From: Planctomycetia bacterium
GTDB lineage: Bacteria > Planctomycetota > Phycisphaerae > Phycisphaerales > SM1A02
Direction of reading: 5' to 3'
Assembly: GCA_005798965.1 (NCBI GenBank)
Contig: SYIB01000116.1
Location: forward strand, 1 to 5,346
Length of the DNA stretch: 5,346 bases
Part shown: positions 1 through 5,346 of the stretch, piece by piece
Layout of the letters: the number at the start of each line of letters is the position of its first letter
Position numbering within the stretch: position 1 is the first letter of the stretch
Program-made: the position numbers and the translations under genes
Notes under the pieces: generated by a model
What the model was told of the DNA's origin: nothing
Seen by the model: only the letters and a program-made list of their open reading frames with translations
Database searches by the model: none

Positions 1-330
1 CCCTGCAGCGCACTCGACGAGATCACGCGCGAGACGATCAACGAACTGCTCGCCGACCTCTGGAAGGAGCTCGGCATGACGGTGGTTCTCGTCACGCACT
101 CGCTTGCCGAGGCCGTCTACCTCGGCCGTCAGGTGGTGGTCATGACGGGCCGCCCCGGTCGCGTGGTGAGCGTGCACGGGATCCACCTGCCCAACCGCCA
201 GCCCGAGGTGCGTACGACCGTCGAGTTCGCCCAAGCGCTGCAGTCGATCTACCACGACATGACGCTGCCGCGCCCACCAGGCGGCATCGCGCCCGGCAGC
301 CTCGCGAAGCATGCGGGGAGCGAGCGATGA
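1..330 (+). CDS. ABC transporter ATP-binding protein, NitT/TauT/SsuB-like class (C-terminal part)
   Basis: This is the last 109 residues of the nucleotide-binding subunit of an ABC importer; the start and the Walker A, Q-loop and signature motifs lie before the window. The reading frame is open from base 1. It begins at the D-loop (SALDE, fragment residues 3-7), just after where Walker B would be, and carries the switch histidine in VTHS (His33). The following AVYLGRQVVVMTGRPGRVV stretch matches the conserved tail of the nitrate/sulfonate/taurine/pyrimidine-type ATPases (the 'EAxxLaDrvvvms.rPGri' pattern). It hydrolyses ATP at the cytoplasmic face to drive uptake. The stop overlaps the permease start by ATGA, so the two genes are probably translationally coupled. 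The substrate cannot be read, because no binding protein is in the window. Confidence 0.9.
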   Translation, partial: PCSALDEITRETINELLADLWKELGMTVVLVTHSLAEAVYLGRQVVVMTGRPGRVVSVHGIHLPNRQPEVRTTVEFAQALQSIYHDMTLPRPPGGIAPGSLAKHAGSER

Positions 331-1088
331 AGCGCATGATCCACTCGGTGTGGCCTCCGCTCGCCCTGGTCGTCGCGCTGCTGCTTGGCTGGGAACTCCT
401 GGTCTTCATCCTTCAGATCCGCTCGTTCCTGCTGCCCGCGCCCTCGGCGGTCCTGCGCGCGCTCATCGAGAACGCAGGCCCGCTCTCGCGCTCGCTCGGG
501 CTCACCGCACTGGCCGCGGTCGGCGGGCTCGCCGTCGCAGCCGTCGTCGGCACGGTGGTCGGCAGCCTCGTCGCGAGCAGCCGCCTGCTCTACCGCGGCG
601 CGTACCCGATCGCCACGCTCCTGCAGATGGTGCCGCTGGTCGCCATCGCGCCGCTGCTGGTGATCTGGTTCGGCTACGGCGTCAAGAGTGCGCTCGCCAG
701 TGCGGCGATCGTCAGCGTCTTCCCGATCATCGCCAACACCGTCGATGGCCTGCGCTCAACCGACCCCAACCTGCGTGAACTGTTCCGGCTCTACGGTGCC
801 AGCCGCGCCACCACCTGGTGGAAGCTCGCGCTGCCCTGGGCCGTGCCCAGCATCGTCACGGGCCTTCGCATCGCCAGCGGCCTCGCCGTGATCGGGGCGA
901 TCGTCGGCGAGTTCGTCTCGGGCTACGCCGGCGACGATGCCCCGCTCGGCGTCGTGGTGCTCGCCTCGCTGCGCGAAGCACGCACCGACCTGGTGTTCGC
1001 AGCAGTGGCACTGGGTGCCCTCGTGGGCTTCACGCTCTTCGGCGCAGTCAGTGCGCTGGGCTGGTTGCTCATGCGCGGCCGCGCGTGA
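327..1088 (+). CDS. ABC transporter permease, NitT/TauT/SsuC-like class
   Basis: This 253-residue inner-membrane subunit of a binding-protein-dependent importer has the usual length for the class. About six hydrophobic segments are visible, at roughly residues 10-30, 61-84, 96-116, 120-138, 182-202 and 222-247. The cytoplasmic EAA loop lies at about 151-181, starting ELFRLYGAS and continuing through LPWAVPSIVTGLRIASG; this is the site that docks on the ATPase. The early LLPAPSAVLRAL (35-46) is also typical of the family. The ATG at 327 overlaps the ATPase stop and has a good Shine-Dalgarno GGGGAG (315-320) six bases upstream, which fixes the start. It forms an operon with the preceding ATPase. 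Related transporters carry nitrate, sulfonates, taurine or thiamine-pyrimidine precursors; none can be preferred here. It ends 45 bases before the convergent mutarotase gene. Confidence 0.92.
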   Translation: MKRMIHSVWPPLALVVALLLGWELLVFILQIRSFLLPAPSAVLRALIENAGPLSRSLGLTALAAVGGLAVAAVVGTVVGSLVASSRLLYRGAYPIATLLQMVPLVAIAPLLVIWFGYGVKSALASAAIVSVFPIIANTVDGLRSTDPNLRELFRLYGASRATTWWKLALPWAVPSIVTGLRIASGLAVIGAIVGEFVSGYAGDDAPLGVVVLASLREARTDLVFAAVALGALVGFTLFGAVSALGWLLMRGRA

Positions 1089-1133
1089 TCCTTCGCGGGC
1101 CACCCAAGCGGGCTCATCGCACAGAGCTGCACC

Positions 1134-1475
1134 TCAAGGCTGTGCATCGAGGTCGAAGGCGCACTCCATCGCCGACCACCACTCGCCCTCGCGTGCAGCC
1201 GGTACGCGGCGCTGGAAGGTGCGCATCAGCGCATCCCACTCCTGCACGCGAGGCTTCGCGGCGTAGGCCTGATAGTCGCGCGCCGGGTCGAACCCCTCTG
1301 GGGCGTCATAGGTCATGAAGAGCCGCGTGCCGCTGATCCAGATGCGCATGTTGCTCAGCCCAAGCTCCCGAAGGCCCGCCGCGACCTCGGGCCAGATCCG
1401 TTCATGGAGCCTCCGGTACTCGGCGATGCGCGCGGGATCGTCGATAAGGTCCAGTGCTTGGGCGAAGGTCGGCAT
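1134..1475 (-). CDS. L-fucose/L-rhamnose mutarotase (RhaM-type, COG3254/DUF718 family)
   Basis: This 113-residue protein should interconvert the alpha and beta anomers of a 6-deoxyhexose in the cytoplasm. It aligns along its whole length with the RhaM-like dimeric barrel family. The N-terminal ALDLIDDPARIAEY is followed by Tyr20 and His24 in the Y-x3-H spacing of the E. coli RhaM active site, then IWPEV, a central RLFMTYDAPEGFDP, and PRVQEW with Trp80. The 'FALDLxDDP...KVQEWExLM' character is closer to the fucose-type members than to E. coli RhaM. The divergent Fkp gene also points to L-fucose as substrate; that choice is inference. The frame stays open upstream to 1781, but family length and the 'M..x.FALDL' beginning select the ATG at 1475-1473. 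There is no Shine-Dalgarno; a TACGCT hexamer lies six bases upstream of the ATG. Confidence 0.9.
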   Translation of the reverse strand: MPTFAQALDLIDDPARIAEYRRLHERIWPEVAAGLRELGLSNMRIWISGTRLFMTYDAPEGFDPARDYQAYAAKPRVQEWDALMRTFQRRVPAAREGEWWSAMECAFDLDAQP

Positions 1476-1481
1476 GCCGGC

Positions 1482-1487
1482 AGCGTA
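1482..1487 (-). promoter_or_regulatory. Candidate -10 element (TACGCT) for a leaderless mutarotase transcript
   Basis: Read on the minus strand, TACGCT fits the TANNNT form of a -10 hexamer. It is separated from the mutarotase ATG by exactly six bases (GCCGGC), so transcription would start at or next to the A of the ATG. No Shine-Dalgarno is present. No clear -35 was found. The element is mirrored by the same arrangement in front of fkp. Confidence 0.45.
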
Positions 1488-1502
1488 GTGATGCCCACGC
1501 CG

Positions 1503-1508
1503 TAGACT
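1503..1508 (+). promoter_or_regulatory. Candidate -10 element (TAGACT) for a leaderless fkp transcript
   Basis: TAGACT matches the TANNNT -10 pattern. It lies six bases (CGCACC) before the fkp ATG at 1515, which places the expected transcription start on the start codon. No purine-rich Shine-Dalgarno exists between the two divergent genes. The TAG of the hexamer is also an in-frame stop, so fkp cannot start further upstream. No good -35 is seen, so the call rests on spacing and on the mirror-image partner. Confidence 0.45.
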
Positions 1509-1514
1509 CGCACC

Positions 1515-4478
1515 ATGGGCCCGGTGCTGGACCTGCTCATCGTCACGGCATCGAACTCGATGCAGGCACGCCGCTTCAGGCTTGAGCTCGCCGGGCTGGT
1601 GCGCCGCGGATTGCTGCCGGGGATCGCCGCCACGCAGGTGCTTGCCGATCCGCGCGGGCGCCGCGCCGGCAGCGGTTCGAGCACGCTGCTGGCCATGCAG
1701 CGTGCCGCCCAACGATTCGGTTCCCGAGGCCCCGCGGGCGTGGCCCGTGCGCTCGCCGGGCGGCGCATCGCCATCGTGCACTGCGGCGGCGACAGCCGGC
1801 GGTTGCCCGCCTTCAGTGCCCGTGGCAAGGTCTTCGCGCCCATGCCTGCCGCGCTGGGTGCAGACGACAGCGTGCTGTCACGACTGGTGCGCGATCTCCT
1901 GTCGATCGTGCCGCGCCCGGACCAGGTGATCGTTGCGGCCGGTGACATGATGCTCACGCTCGACGGTCGGGGCGTCGACCTTTCGGGCTCCGACATCACC
2001 GTGCTCGCGAGCCCACAGCCCCACGCGACCGCCGCACGCCACGGCGTCTTCGTCGCACGCAACGGGCTCGTCTGCAGCGCGCTGCAGAAACCCACGCTGG
2101 CCCAGGCGCGAGCAGCCGGCGCCATCGATGGCCGGGGGCGAGCGCTCGTGGATACGGGCGTGATGGCCTTCAGTGCAACGGCCTGTCAGGCGCTGCTGCG
2201 TGCAGCCGGTACCTCACTCATGCAGCGCATCGCCGCAGCCCAAGCGCCGCCGATCGATCTCTACGACCACCTCATGCGAGCTGCCATGCCCGGCCTTTCG
2301 CAGCGGGACTATGCCGCCCCGTACCGTGCCACAGGTCAGTGGAACGATGACCTCGCGCGACTGCATCGGGGGCTGCGCCGACGGCGCGTGGATGCCGCCA
2401 TCCTCGATCCATGCTCGTTCGATCATGCCGGGACCACGCGCGAGTACCTCGAATTGCTCACGGCCTGCTCCGGCGCCGTGCGTCTGCACGCCGTGGTTGC
2501 CCACGATCCGGCTCGCCGCGGCCGAACCGCGATCATCGACTCAGTCCTGGACCGCGCACGCCTCGGCGGTGACAACGTGGTCGTCGGGCTCGGAGCGCTC
2601 GGTCGCTCGATCGAGCTGCCGCGTGCCTGGTGCGCATTCGAGGTCCCGCTGCCTGGCCATCTGGCCGTGCGGGTGATCCACGGTCTCGACGATGACTTCA
2701 AGACGGGGCTCGAGCACGGCGGCACGATCGGCGGGCAGCCGCTCGATCGTTTCCTGTCGGCTCGCGGCATCGCCGCTGACGAGGTCTTTGACGCTGCCGA
2801 TCGTGTGCGCAGCCTGTGGACGGCCCGGCTCTGGCCGGTGGTCGATGTTGCCGATGCCGCGCGGGATCCGCGCCTCATGGATCGCCTGCTGGGCTGGATG
2901 ATGCGAGCTCGCACGCGGCCCAGCTCCGCATGGCGTGCAGGTCCGCGCATGAGCGTGGCTGAACTGGCGCCGGGCGCCGATGCGCACGCCATGGTCCATC
3001 ACCACCAGGCATGTGTCGATGCATCCATCGCACACGGCATGCCCCGTGCGATCGTGAACGATGCCTCGACGAGTCCCTTGTCGGCCCATGCGCTGCTCAG
3101 CGAGCCGATGGCCCCGCTCGAACTCGCCACGGGCTACCTCGATGCCTCGCACCGACAGCATGATCCGCTCGTGCGGGCGCGGTTGCAGATGGCCCTCTCG
3201 GACCTCGTCGCGCGGCGCCTGCCGCGCTCGGTATCGCCGCTGGACCTTCGTGCGGCCGCCATGCGCAGCGTGGGCCGTGCCGTGGCGCAGTCGATCGCCC
3301 TCCCGGATCGCCCAGCGCGTGCGGCGATCCGCACTGGGCAAACCGTGCACGCGCATGCACCCGTTCGGCTTGATCTTGCAGGCGGCTGGAGCGACACGCC
3401 CCCGATCTGCAACGAGGTCGGCGGGACGGTGCTCAACGCCGCACTGCTGCTCAACGGCACGCACCCGATCAAGGTCGTCGCGCGCCTGACGCCGGCTCCC
3501 GTGATCTCGATCCACAGTGTGGACCAAGGCACGTCCGTCACGATCCGCGACACCGCCACCGCCCTGGACTTCGAGGATCCGCGCAAGTGGGATGCCTTGC
3601 CCAAGGCTGCGCTCGTGCTCTCGGGGATCGTGCCCCACGATCGTTCGCTGCGCTTGGACCACACGCTGCAACGCTTCGGCGGCGGTGTGAGCCTGACGAT
3701 CTTCAGCGGCGTGCCCAAGGGCAGCGGCCTGGGCACCAGCAGCATCTTCGGTGCAACGATGCTCGCGGCACTGGCCACGATGGTCGGCGAGCGCCTGGGC
3801 GCGCACGATGTCGGCATCGGTCGGCGTCGAGGTCGACAAGACGCCCTCGAGCAACTGGTCGAGCGCACCAGCCTCCTGGAGCAGATGATCGGCACGCGCG
3901 GCGGCTGGCAGGACCAGGTCGGTGGCCTCATCGGTGGCTTCAAGATCTCGCGTACTGCACCCGGCCGTGACCAGCGGCCCGAGGCCGAGCGCCTGGCACT
4001 GCGCGCGCCAACGCTCGATGGCTTCCACGCGCGATCGGTGATTCTGTACACCGGCCTCCAGCGCATGGCGAAGGACATCCTCGAGACGGTCGTGGGCGGC
4101 TGGCTGCTGCGCGATCCCCATCGCGTGGCCGCCGTGACGGCGCTCAAGGCAGGTGCCGAGGCGATGCGTGCCCACCTGCTCGCTGGCGATCTCGATGGCT
4201 TTGCCGATCGGCTGGCCGAGTACTGGCGGCTCAAGCGCGTGATGGATCCGGCAAGCACGACCGCAACGATCGAGGCCATGGTCGAACCCTGCGAGCGCGA
4301 CCTCAGCGCATGGACCCTGGCGGGCGCTGGCGGCGGAGGCTTCATGCTGATGGTCGCCAAGGACGCCCAGGCCGCCCAGCGGGTGCGCGACCGGCTGCAC
4401 CGACGTCCCCCTGCCCCCGGCGCTCGAGTCGTGGACCTGCAGGTCTCGCCGACTGGGCTCGATGTCGCAGTCCTATAA
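1515..4478 (+). CDS. fkp: Bifunctional L-fucokinase / GDP-L-fucose pyrophosphorylase (Fkp)
   Basis: This 987-residue cytoplasmic enzyme (Bacteroides fragilis Fkp is about 950) makes GDP-L-fucose by salvage: L-fucose + ATP gives fucose-1-phosphate, then + GTP gives GDP-fucose. The N-terminal pyrophosphorylase domain (about 1-380) shows LLIVTAS (7-13), ADPRGRRAGSGSST (44-57), GGDSRRLPAFSARGK (91-105, a nucleotide-binding loop with Lys105), LVDTGVMAFS (211-220) and IDLYDHL (247-253). A middle region (about 380-600) includes GGQPLDRFL and SLWTARLWPV. The C-terminal GHMP kinase domain (about 611-987) has APVRLDLAGGWSDTPP (615-630), the ATP loop KGSGLGTSS (735-743), GGWQDQVGG (796-804, with the likely catalytic Asp800) and LAGAGGGGFMLMV (935-947). 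Two oddities are an extra Arg-rich stretch near 758-785 and Arg795 where relatives have Gly. The in-frame TAG at 1503 makes ATG 1515 the first possible start; no Shine-Dalgarno is seen. It is divergent from the mutarotase. Confidence 0.96.
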   Translation: MGPVLDLLIVTASNSMQARRFRLELAGLVRRGLLPGIAATQVLADPRGRRAGSGSSTLLAMQRAAQRFGSRGPAGVARALAGRRIAIVHCGGDSRRLPAFSARGKVFAPMPAALGADDSVLSRLVRDLLSIVPRPDQVIVAAGDMMLTLDGRGVDLSGSDITVLASPQPHATAARHGVFVARNGLVCSALQKPTLAQARAAGAIDGRGRALVDTGVMAFSATACQALLRAAGTSLMQRIAAAQAPPIDLYDHLMRAAMPGLSQRDYAAPYRATGQWNDDLARLHRGLRRRRVDAAILDPCSFDHAGTTREYLELLTACSGAVRLHAVVAHDPARRGRTAIIDSVLDRARLGGDNVVVGLGALGRSIELPRAWCAFEVPLPGHLAVRVIHGLDDDFKTGLEHGGTIGGQPLDRFLSARGIAADEVFDAADRVRSLWTARLWPVVDVADAARDPRLMDRLLGWMMRARTRPSSAWRAGPRMSVAELAPGADAHAMVHHHQACVDASIAHGMPRAIVNDASTSPLSAHALLSEPMAPLELATGYLDASHRQHDPLVRARLQMALSDLVARRLPRSVSPLDLRAAAMRSVGRAVAQSIALPDRPARAAIRTGQTVHAHAPVRLDLAGGWSDTPPICNEVGGTVLNAALLLNGTHPIKVVARLTPAPVISIHSVDQGTSVTIRDTATALDFEDPRKWDALPKAALVLSGIVPHDRSLRLDHTLQRFGGGVSLTIFSGVPKGSGLGTSSIFGATMLAALATMVGERLGAHDVGIGRRRGRQDALEQLVERTSLLEQMIGTRGGWQDQVGGLIGGFKISRTAPGRDQRPEAERLALRAPTLDGFHARSVILYTGLQRMAKDILETVVGGWLLRDPHRVAAVTALKAGAEAMRAHLLAGDLDGFADRLAEYWRLKRVMDPASTTATIEAMVEPCERDLSAWTLAGAGGGGFMLMVAKDAQAAQRVRDRLHRRPPAPGARVVDLQVSPTGLDVAVL

Positions 4479-4479
4479 T
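4474..4479 (+). promoter_or_regulatory. Consensus TATAAT -10-like hexamer overlapping the fkp stop codon
   Basis: TATAAT matches the sigma-70 -10 consensus at all six positions and is followed by a TTTTACTTT run, in otherwise GC-rich DNA. With a 17-base spacer the -35 would be GACTGG, which does not resemble TTGACA, and there is no extended TG. If active, it would give hppA a leader of about 175 bases that begins with the inverted repeat at 4490-4513. It partly arises from the fkp CTA TAA end, so chance is possible. Confidence 0.3.
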
Positions 4480-4489
4480 TTTACTTTCA

Positions 4490-4513
4490 ACTTCGGGAAA
4501 AGTTTCACGAAGT
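4490..4513. repeat. Imperfect inverted repeat after fkp (hairpin without a T tail)
   Basis: ACTTCG (4490-4495) pairs with CGAAGT (4508-4513). After one G/A mismatch, GAA (4497-4499) pairs with TTC (4504-4506) around an AAGT loop, giving about nine base pairs. An alternative fold pairs AACTT (4489-4493) with AAGTT (4500-4504). It lies 12 bases after the fkp stop, where a terminator would be expected, but no T run follows on either strand. It may be a weak terminator, an mRNA 3'-end stabiliser or an operator. Confidence 0.4.
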
Positions 4514-4517
4514 ATCC

Positions 4518-4555
4518 GGCGGTCCAGACCCCCCGCCTCGTGCCAATCGTCACGA
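4518..4555. repeat. Two small adjoining inverted repeats in the fkp-hppA intergenic region
   Basis: GGCGG (4518-4522) pairs with CCGCC (4533-4537). Immediately after it, TCGTG (4538-4542) pairs with CACGA (4551-4555). Each arm is only five bases, so chance is a real possibility. Together with the larger hairpin at 4490-4513 they make three consecutive small foldable elements with almost no gap. None is followed by a T tract. Confidence 0.25.
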
Positions 4556-4568
4556 ACCCAGTCCTTCC

Positions 4569-4596
4569 TTGCCGATGCGAAGAGGTCCGGTACACT
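4569..4596 (+). promoter_or_regulatory. hppA: Candidate sigma-70 promoter for hppA
   Basis: TTGCCG (4569-4574, four of six matches to TTGACA) and TACACT (4591-4596, four of six matches to TATAAT) are 16 bases apart. The predicted start near 4603 would give a leader of about 60 bases before the hppA ATG. It is the best-spaced promoter-like pair in this intergenic region and is preferred over the TATAAT at 4474, which lacks a -35. Confidence 0.45.
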
Positions 4597-4647
4597 CCGA
4601 CCCCTCAAAAAAGTGGTTCCCCACGGGGCCGCTCCCGTCCAACCCAC

Positions 4648-4652
4648 GGAAG
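4648..4652 (+). promoter_or_regulatory. hppA: Weak ribosome binding site (GGAAG) for hppA
   Basis: GGAAG lies ten bases before the ATG at 4663 and is a partial match to GGAGG at slightly long spacing. It supports the 4663 start, which also gives a proper signal-peptide-like N-terminus. A weak stem formed by CGGGG (4624-4628) and TCCCG (4633-4637), with a CCGC loop, lies upstream in the leader. Confidence 0.4.
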
Positions 4653-4662
4653 ACACGAACCA

Positions 4663-5346
4663 ATGAAGCTCTCATCGTTCATCGTTCCCGCCCTGGCGGC
4701 CTTCGCCGCCACTGCCTCGGCCATGGCCGGCGAGGCCGACCTCAAGCTGCCGGATGTCAACACCGTGACCTTCGGTGGCGACCTCACCGGCAAGCAACTC
4801 ATGATGGGTGGCCTGGTGGTCGCCGTCCTCGGTGCTCTCTTCGGCCTGGTCCAGTACAAGCAAACCGTCGCCCTGCCTGCTCACAAGAGCATGCTGGCGG
4901 TCTCCAACATCATCTGGGAGACCTGCAAGAGCTACATCATCCAGCAGGGCAAGTACCTGTCGGTGCTGTGGATCCTGATCGCCGGCGCGATCATCTTCTA
5001 CTTCGGCTACCTCGAGCACAAGAGCTTCCGTGACGTCTCGGTCATCCTGGCCGCGTCGGTGCTCGGCATCCTCGGCAGCTACGGCGTGTCGTGGTTCGGC
5101 ATCCGCATCAACACCCAGGCCAACAGCCGCACCGCGTTCGCCAGCCTCAAGGGCTACCCCCTGCCAGTGCTGAGCATTCCGCTCAAGTCGGGCATGTCGA
5201 TCGGCATGCTGCTCGTGTCGGTCGAGCTCTTCTTCATGATCTGCATCCTCTGCTTCCTCCCGGCAGAGCTGGTCGGCCCCTCGTTCATCGGCTTCGCCAT
5301 CGGCGAATCGCTCGGCGCCGCGGCCCTGCGCATCTGCGGCGGCATC
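4663..5346 (+). CDS. hppA: Membrane-bound ion-pumping pyrophosphatase (HppA), N-terminal part
   Basis: These are the first 228 residues; the gene runs off the window end. Membrane pyrophosphatases couple hydrolysis of pyrophosphate to pumping of H+ and/or Na+ across the membrane. Residues 1-22 resemble a signal peptide (a hydrophobic PALAAFAATASAMAG stretch). GEADLKLPD follows, then hydrophobic segments at roughly 46-64, 97-117, 124-147, 177-200 and 207-224. Family marks are QGKYLSVLW (96-104), WFGIRIN (144-150), NSRTAFASL (154-162), GMSIGM (177-182) and GESLGAAALRICGGI (214-228). The last of these is the start of the transmembrane helix 5 motif whose pyrophosphate-binding continuation lies outside the window. 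The A/K position that separates K+-independent from K+-dependent pumps, and the residues that set Na+ or H+ specificity, are not visible. It probably has its own promoter, separate from fkp. Confidence 0.93.
   Translation, partial: MKLSSFIVPALAAFAATASAMAGEADLKLPDVNTVTFGGDLTGKQLMMGGLVVAVLGALFGLVQYKQTVALPAHKSMLAVSNIIWETCKSYIIQQGKYLSVLWILIAGAIIFYFGYLEHKSFRDVSVILAASVLGILGSYGVSWFGIRINTQANSRTAFASLKGYPLPVLSIPLKSGMSIGMLLVSVELFFMICILCFLPAELVGPSFIGFAIGESLGAAALRICGGI

Noticed and set aside
1491..1505. Tiny upstream frame ATG-CCC-ACG-CCG-TAG before fkp
   Set aside because: It is four codons with no Shine-Dalgarno, and it would lie upstream of the proposed transcription start.
1476..1781. Upstream extension of the mutarotase frame to an ATG at 1781 (215 residues)
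   Set aside because: The extra 102 residues overlap fkp antisense, are not family-like, and the 113-residue form matches the usual mutarotase length and N-terminus.
1355..2125. 256-codon minus-strand frame across the mutarotase and the fkp start
   Set aside because: It is rich in Ser/Arg/Pro/Ala, shares no family motif, and is out of frame with the recognised mutarotase.
2541..4400. Long open frame of 619 codons on the minus strand inside fkp
   Set aside because: It lies wholly antisense to a gene with clear domain motifs, has low-complexity Arg/Ala/His-rich composition and no recognisable domain; it is a typical GC-rich shadow frame.
4619..4628. CCCC-AC-GGGG hairpin in the hppA leader
   Set aside because: The two-base loop cannot form a stable hairpin as written; only a weak alternative stem is possible.
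4479..4662. Fluoride (crcB) riboswitch in the hppA leader, considered because some pyrophosphatase genes carry one
   Set aside because: The conserved bases I know for that motif (GGcGATGG..., later CUGAUGACUCC-like segment) are not present.
4310..4666. 118-codon plus-strand frame spanning the fkp end and the intergenic region
   Set aside because: It overlaps the conserved GHMP motif 3 region of fkp in another frame, has no recognisable domain, and covers the promoter region.
607..5203. Cyanobacterial HIP1 octamer GCGATCGC
   Set aside because: Only the core CGATCG is frequent; none of the 16 sites has the full octamer, and the genes do not look cyanobacterial.

Overview
The window is GC-rich, mostly coding bacterial DNA. 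It holds five protein-coding genes, two of them cut by the window edges. No RNA gene, CRISPR array or mobile element was seen. The last gene encodes a membrane pyrophosphatase with a signal-peptide-like N-terminus and a GIRINTQANSRTAFASL segment. From memory, this form occurs in the Planctomycetes/Verrucomicrobia/Bacteroidetes sphere and not in Actinobacteria. With the high GC and a bacterial fucokinase/GDP-fucose pyrophosphorylase, a planctomycete-like organism (for example Phycisphaerae) is my best guess. That is inference only and weakly held.

Layout. Positions 1-1088 (+) carry the end of an ABC transporter ATPase and its permease, both of the NitT/TauT/SsuBC-like class, joined by an ATGA overlap. 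Positions 1134-1475 (-) carry a small L-fucose/L-rhamnose mutarotase, convergent with the permease. Only 39 bases separate its start from that of a divergent gene at 1515-4478 (+). That gene encodes a 987-residue bifunctional L-fucokinase/GDP-L-fucose pyrophosphorylase (Fkp). Positions 4479-4662 form a 184-base intergenic region that is AT-rich at its start, with small inverted repeats and candidate promoters. From 4663 to the window end (+) is the N-terminal part of a membrane-bound proton/sodium-pumping pyrophosphatase (hppA).

How the genes fit together. The mutarotase and Fkp form a compact L-fucose salvage module. The mutarotase would equilibrate fucose anomers, and Fkp would phosphorylate beta-L-fucose and transfer the fucose-1-phosphate to GTP, giving GDP-L-fucose for fucosylation of surface glycans. 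Both start codons lack a Shine-Dalgarno sequence, and both sit exactly six bases after a TANNNT hexamer on their own strand. This suggests back-to-back leaderless promoters and is the most distinctive signal in the window. The ABC transporter and pyrophosphatase appear to be unrelated neighbours. I found no convincing wholly new system.
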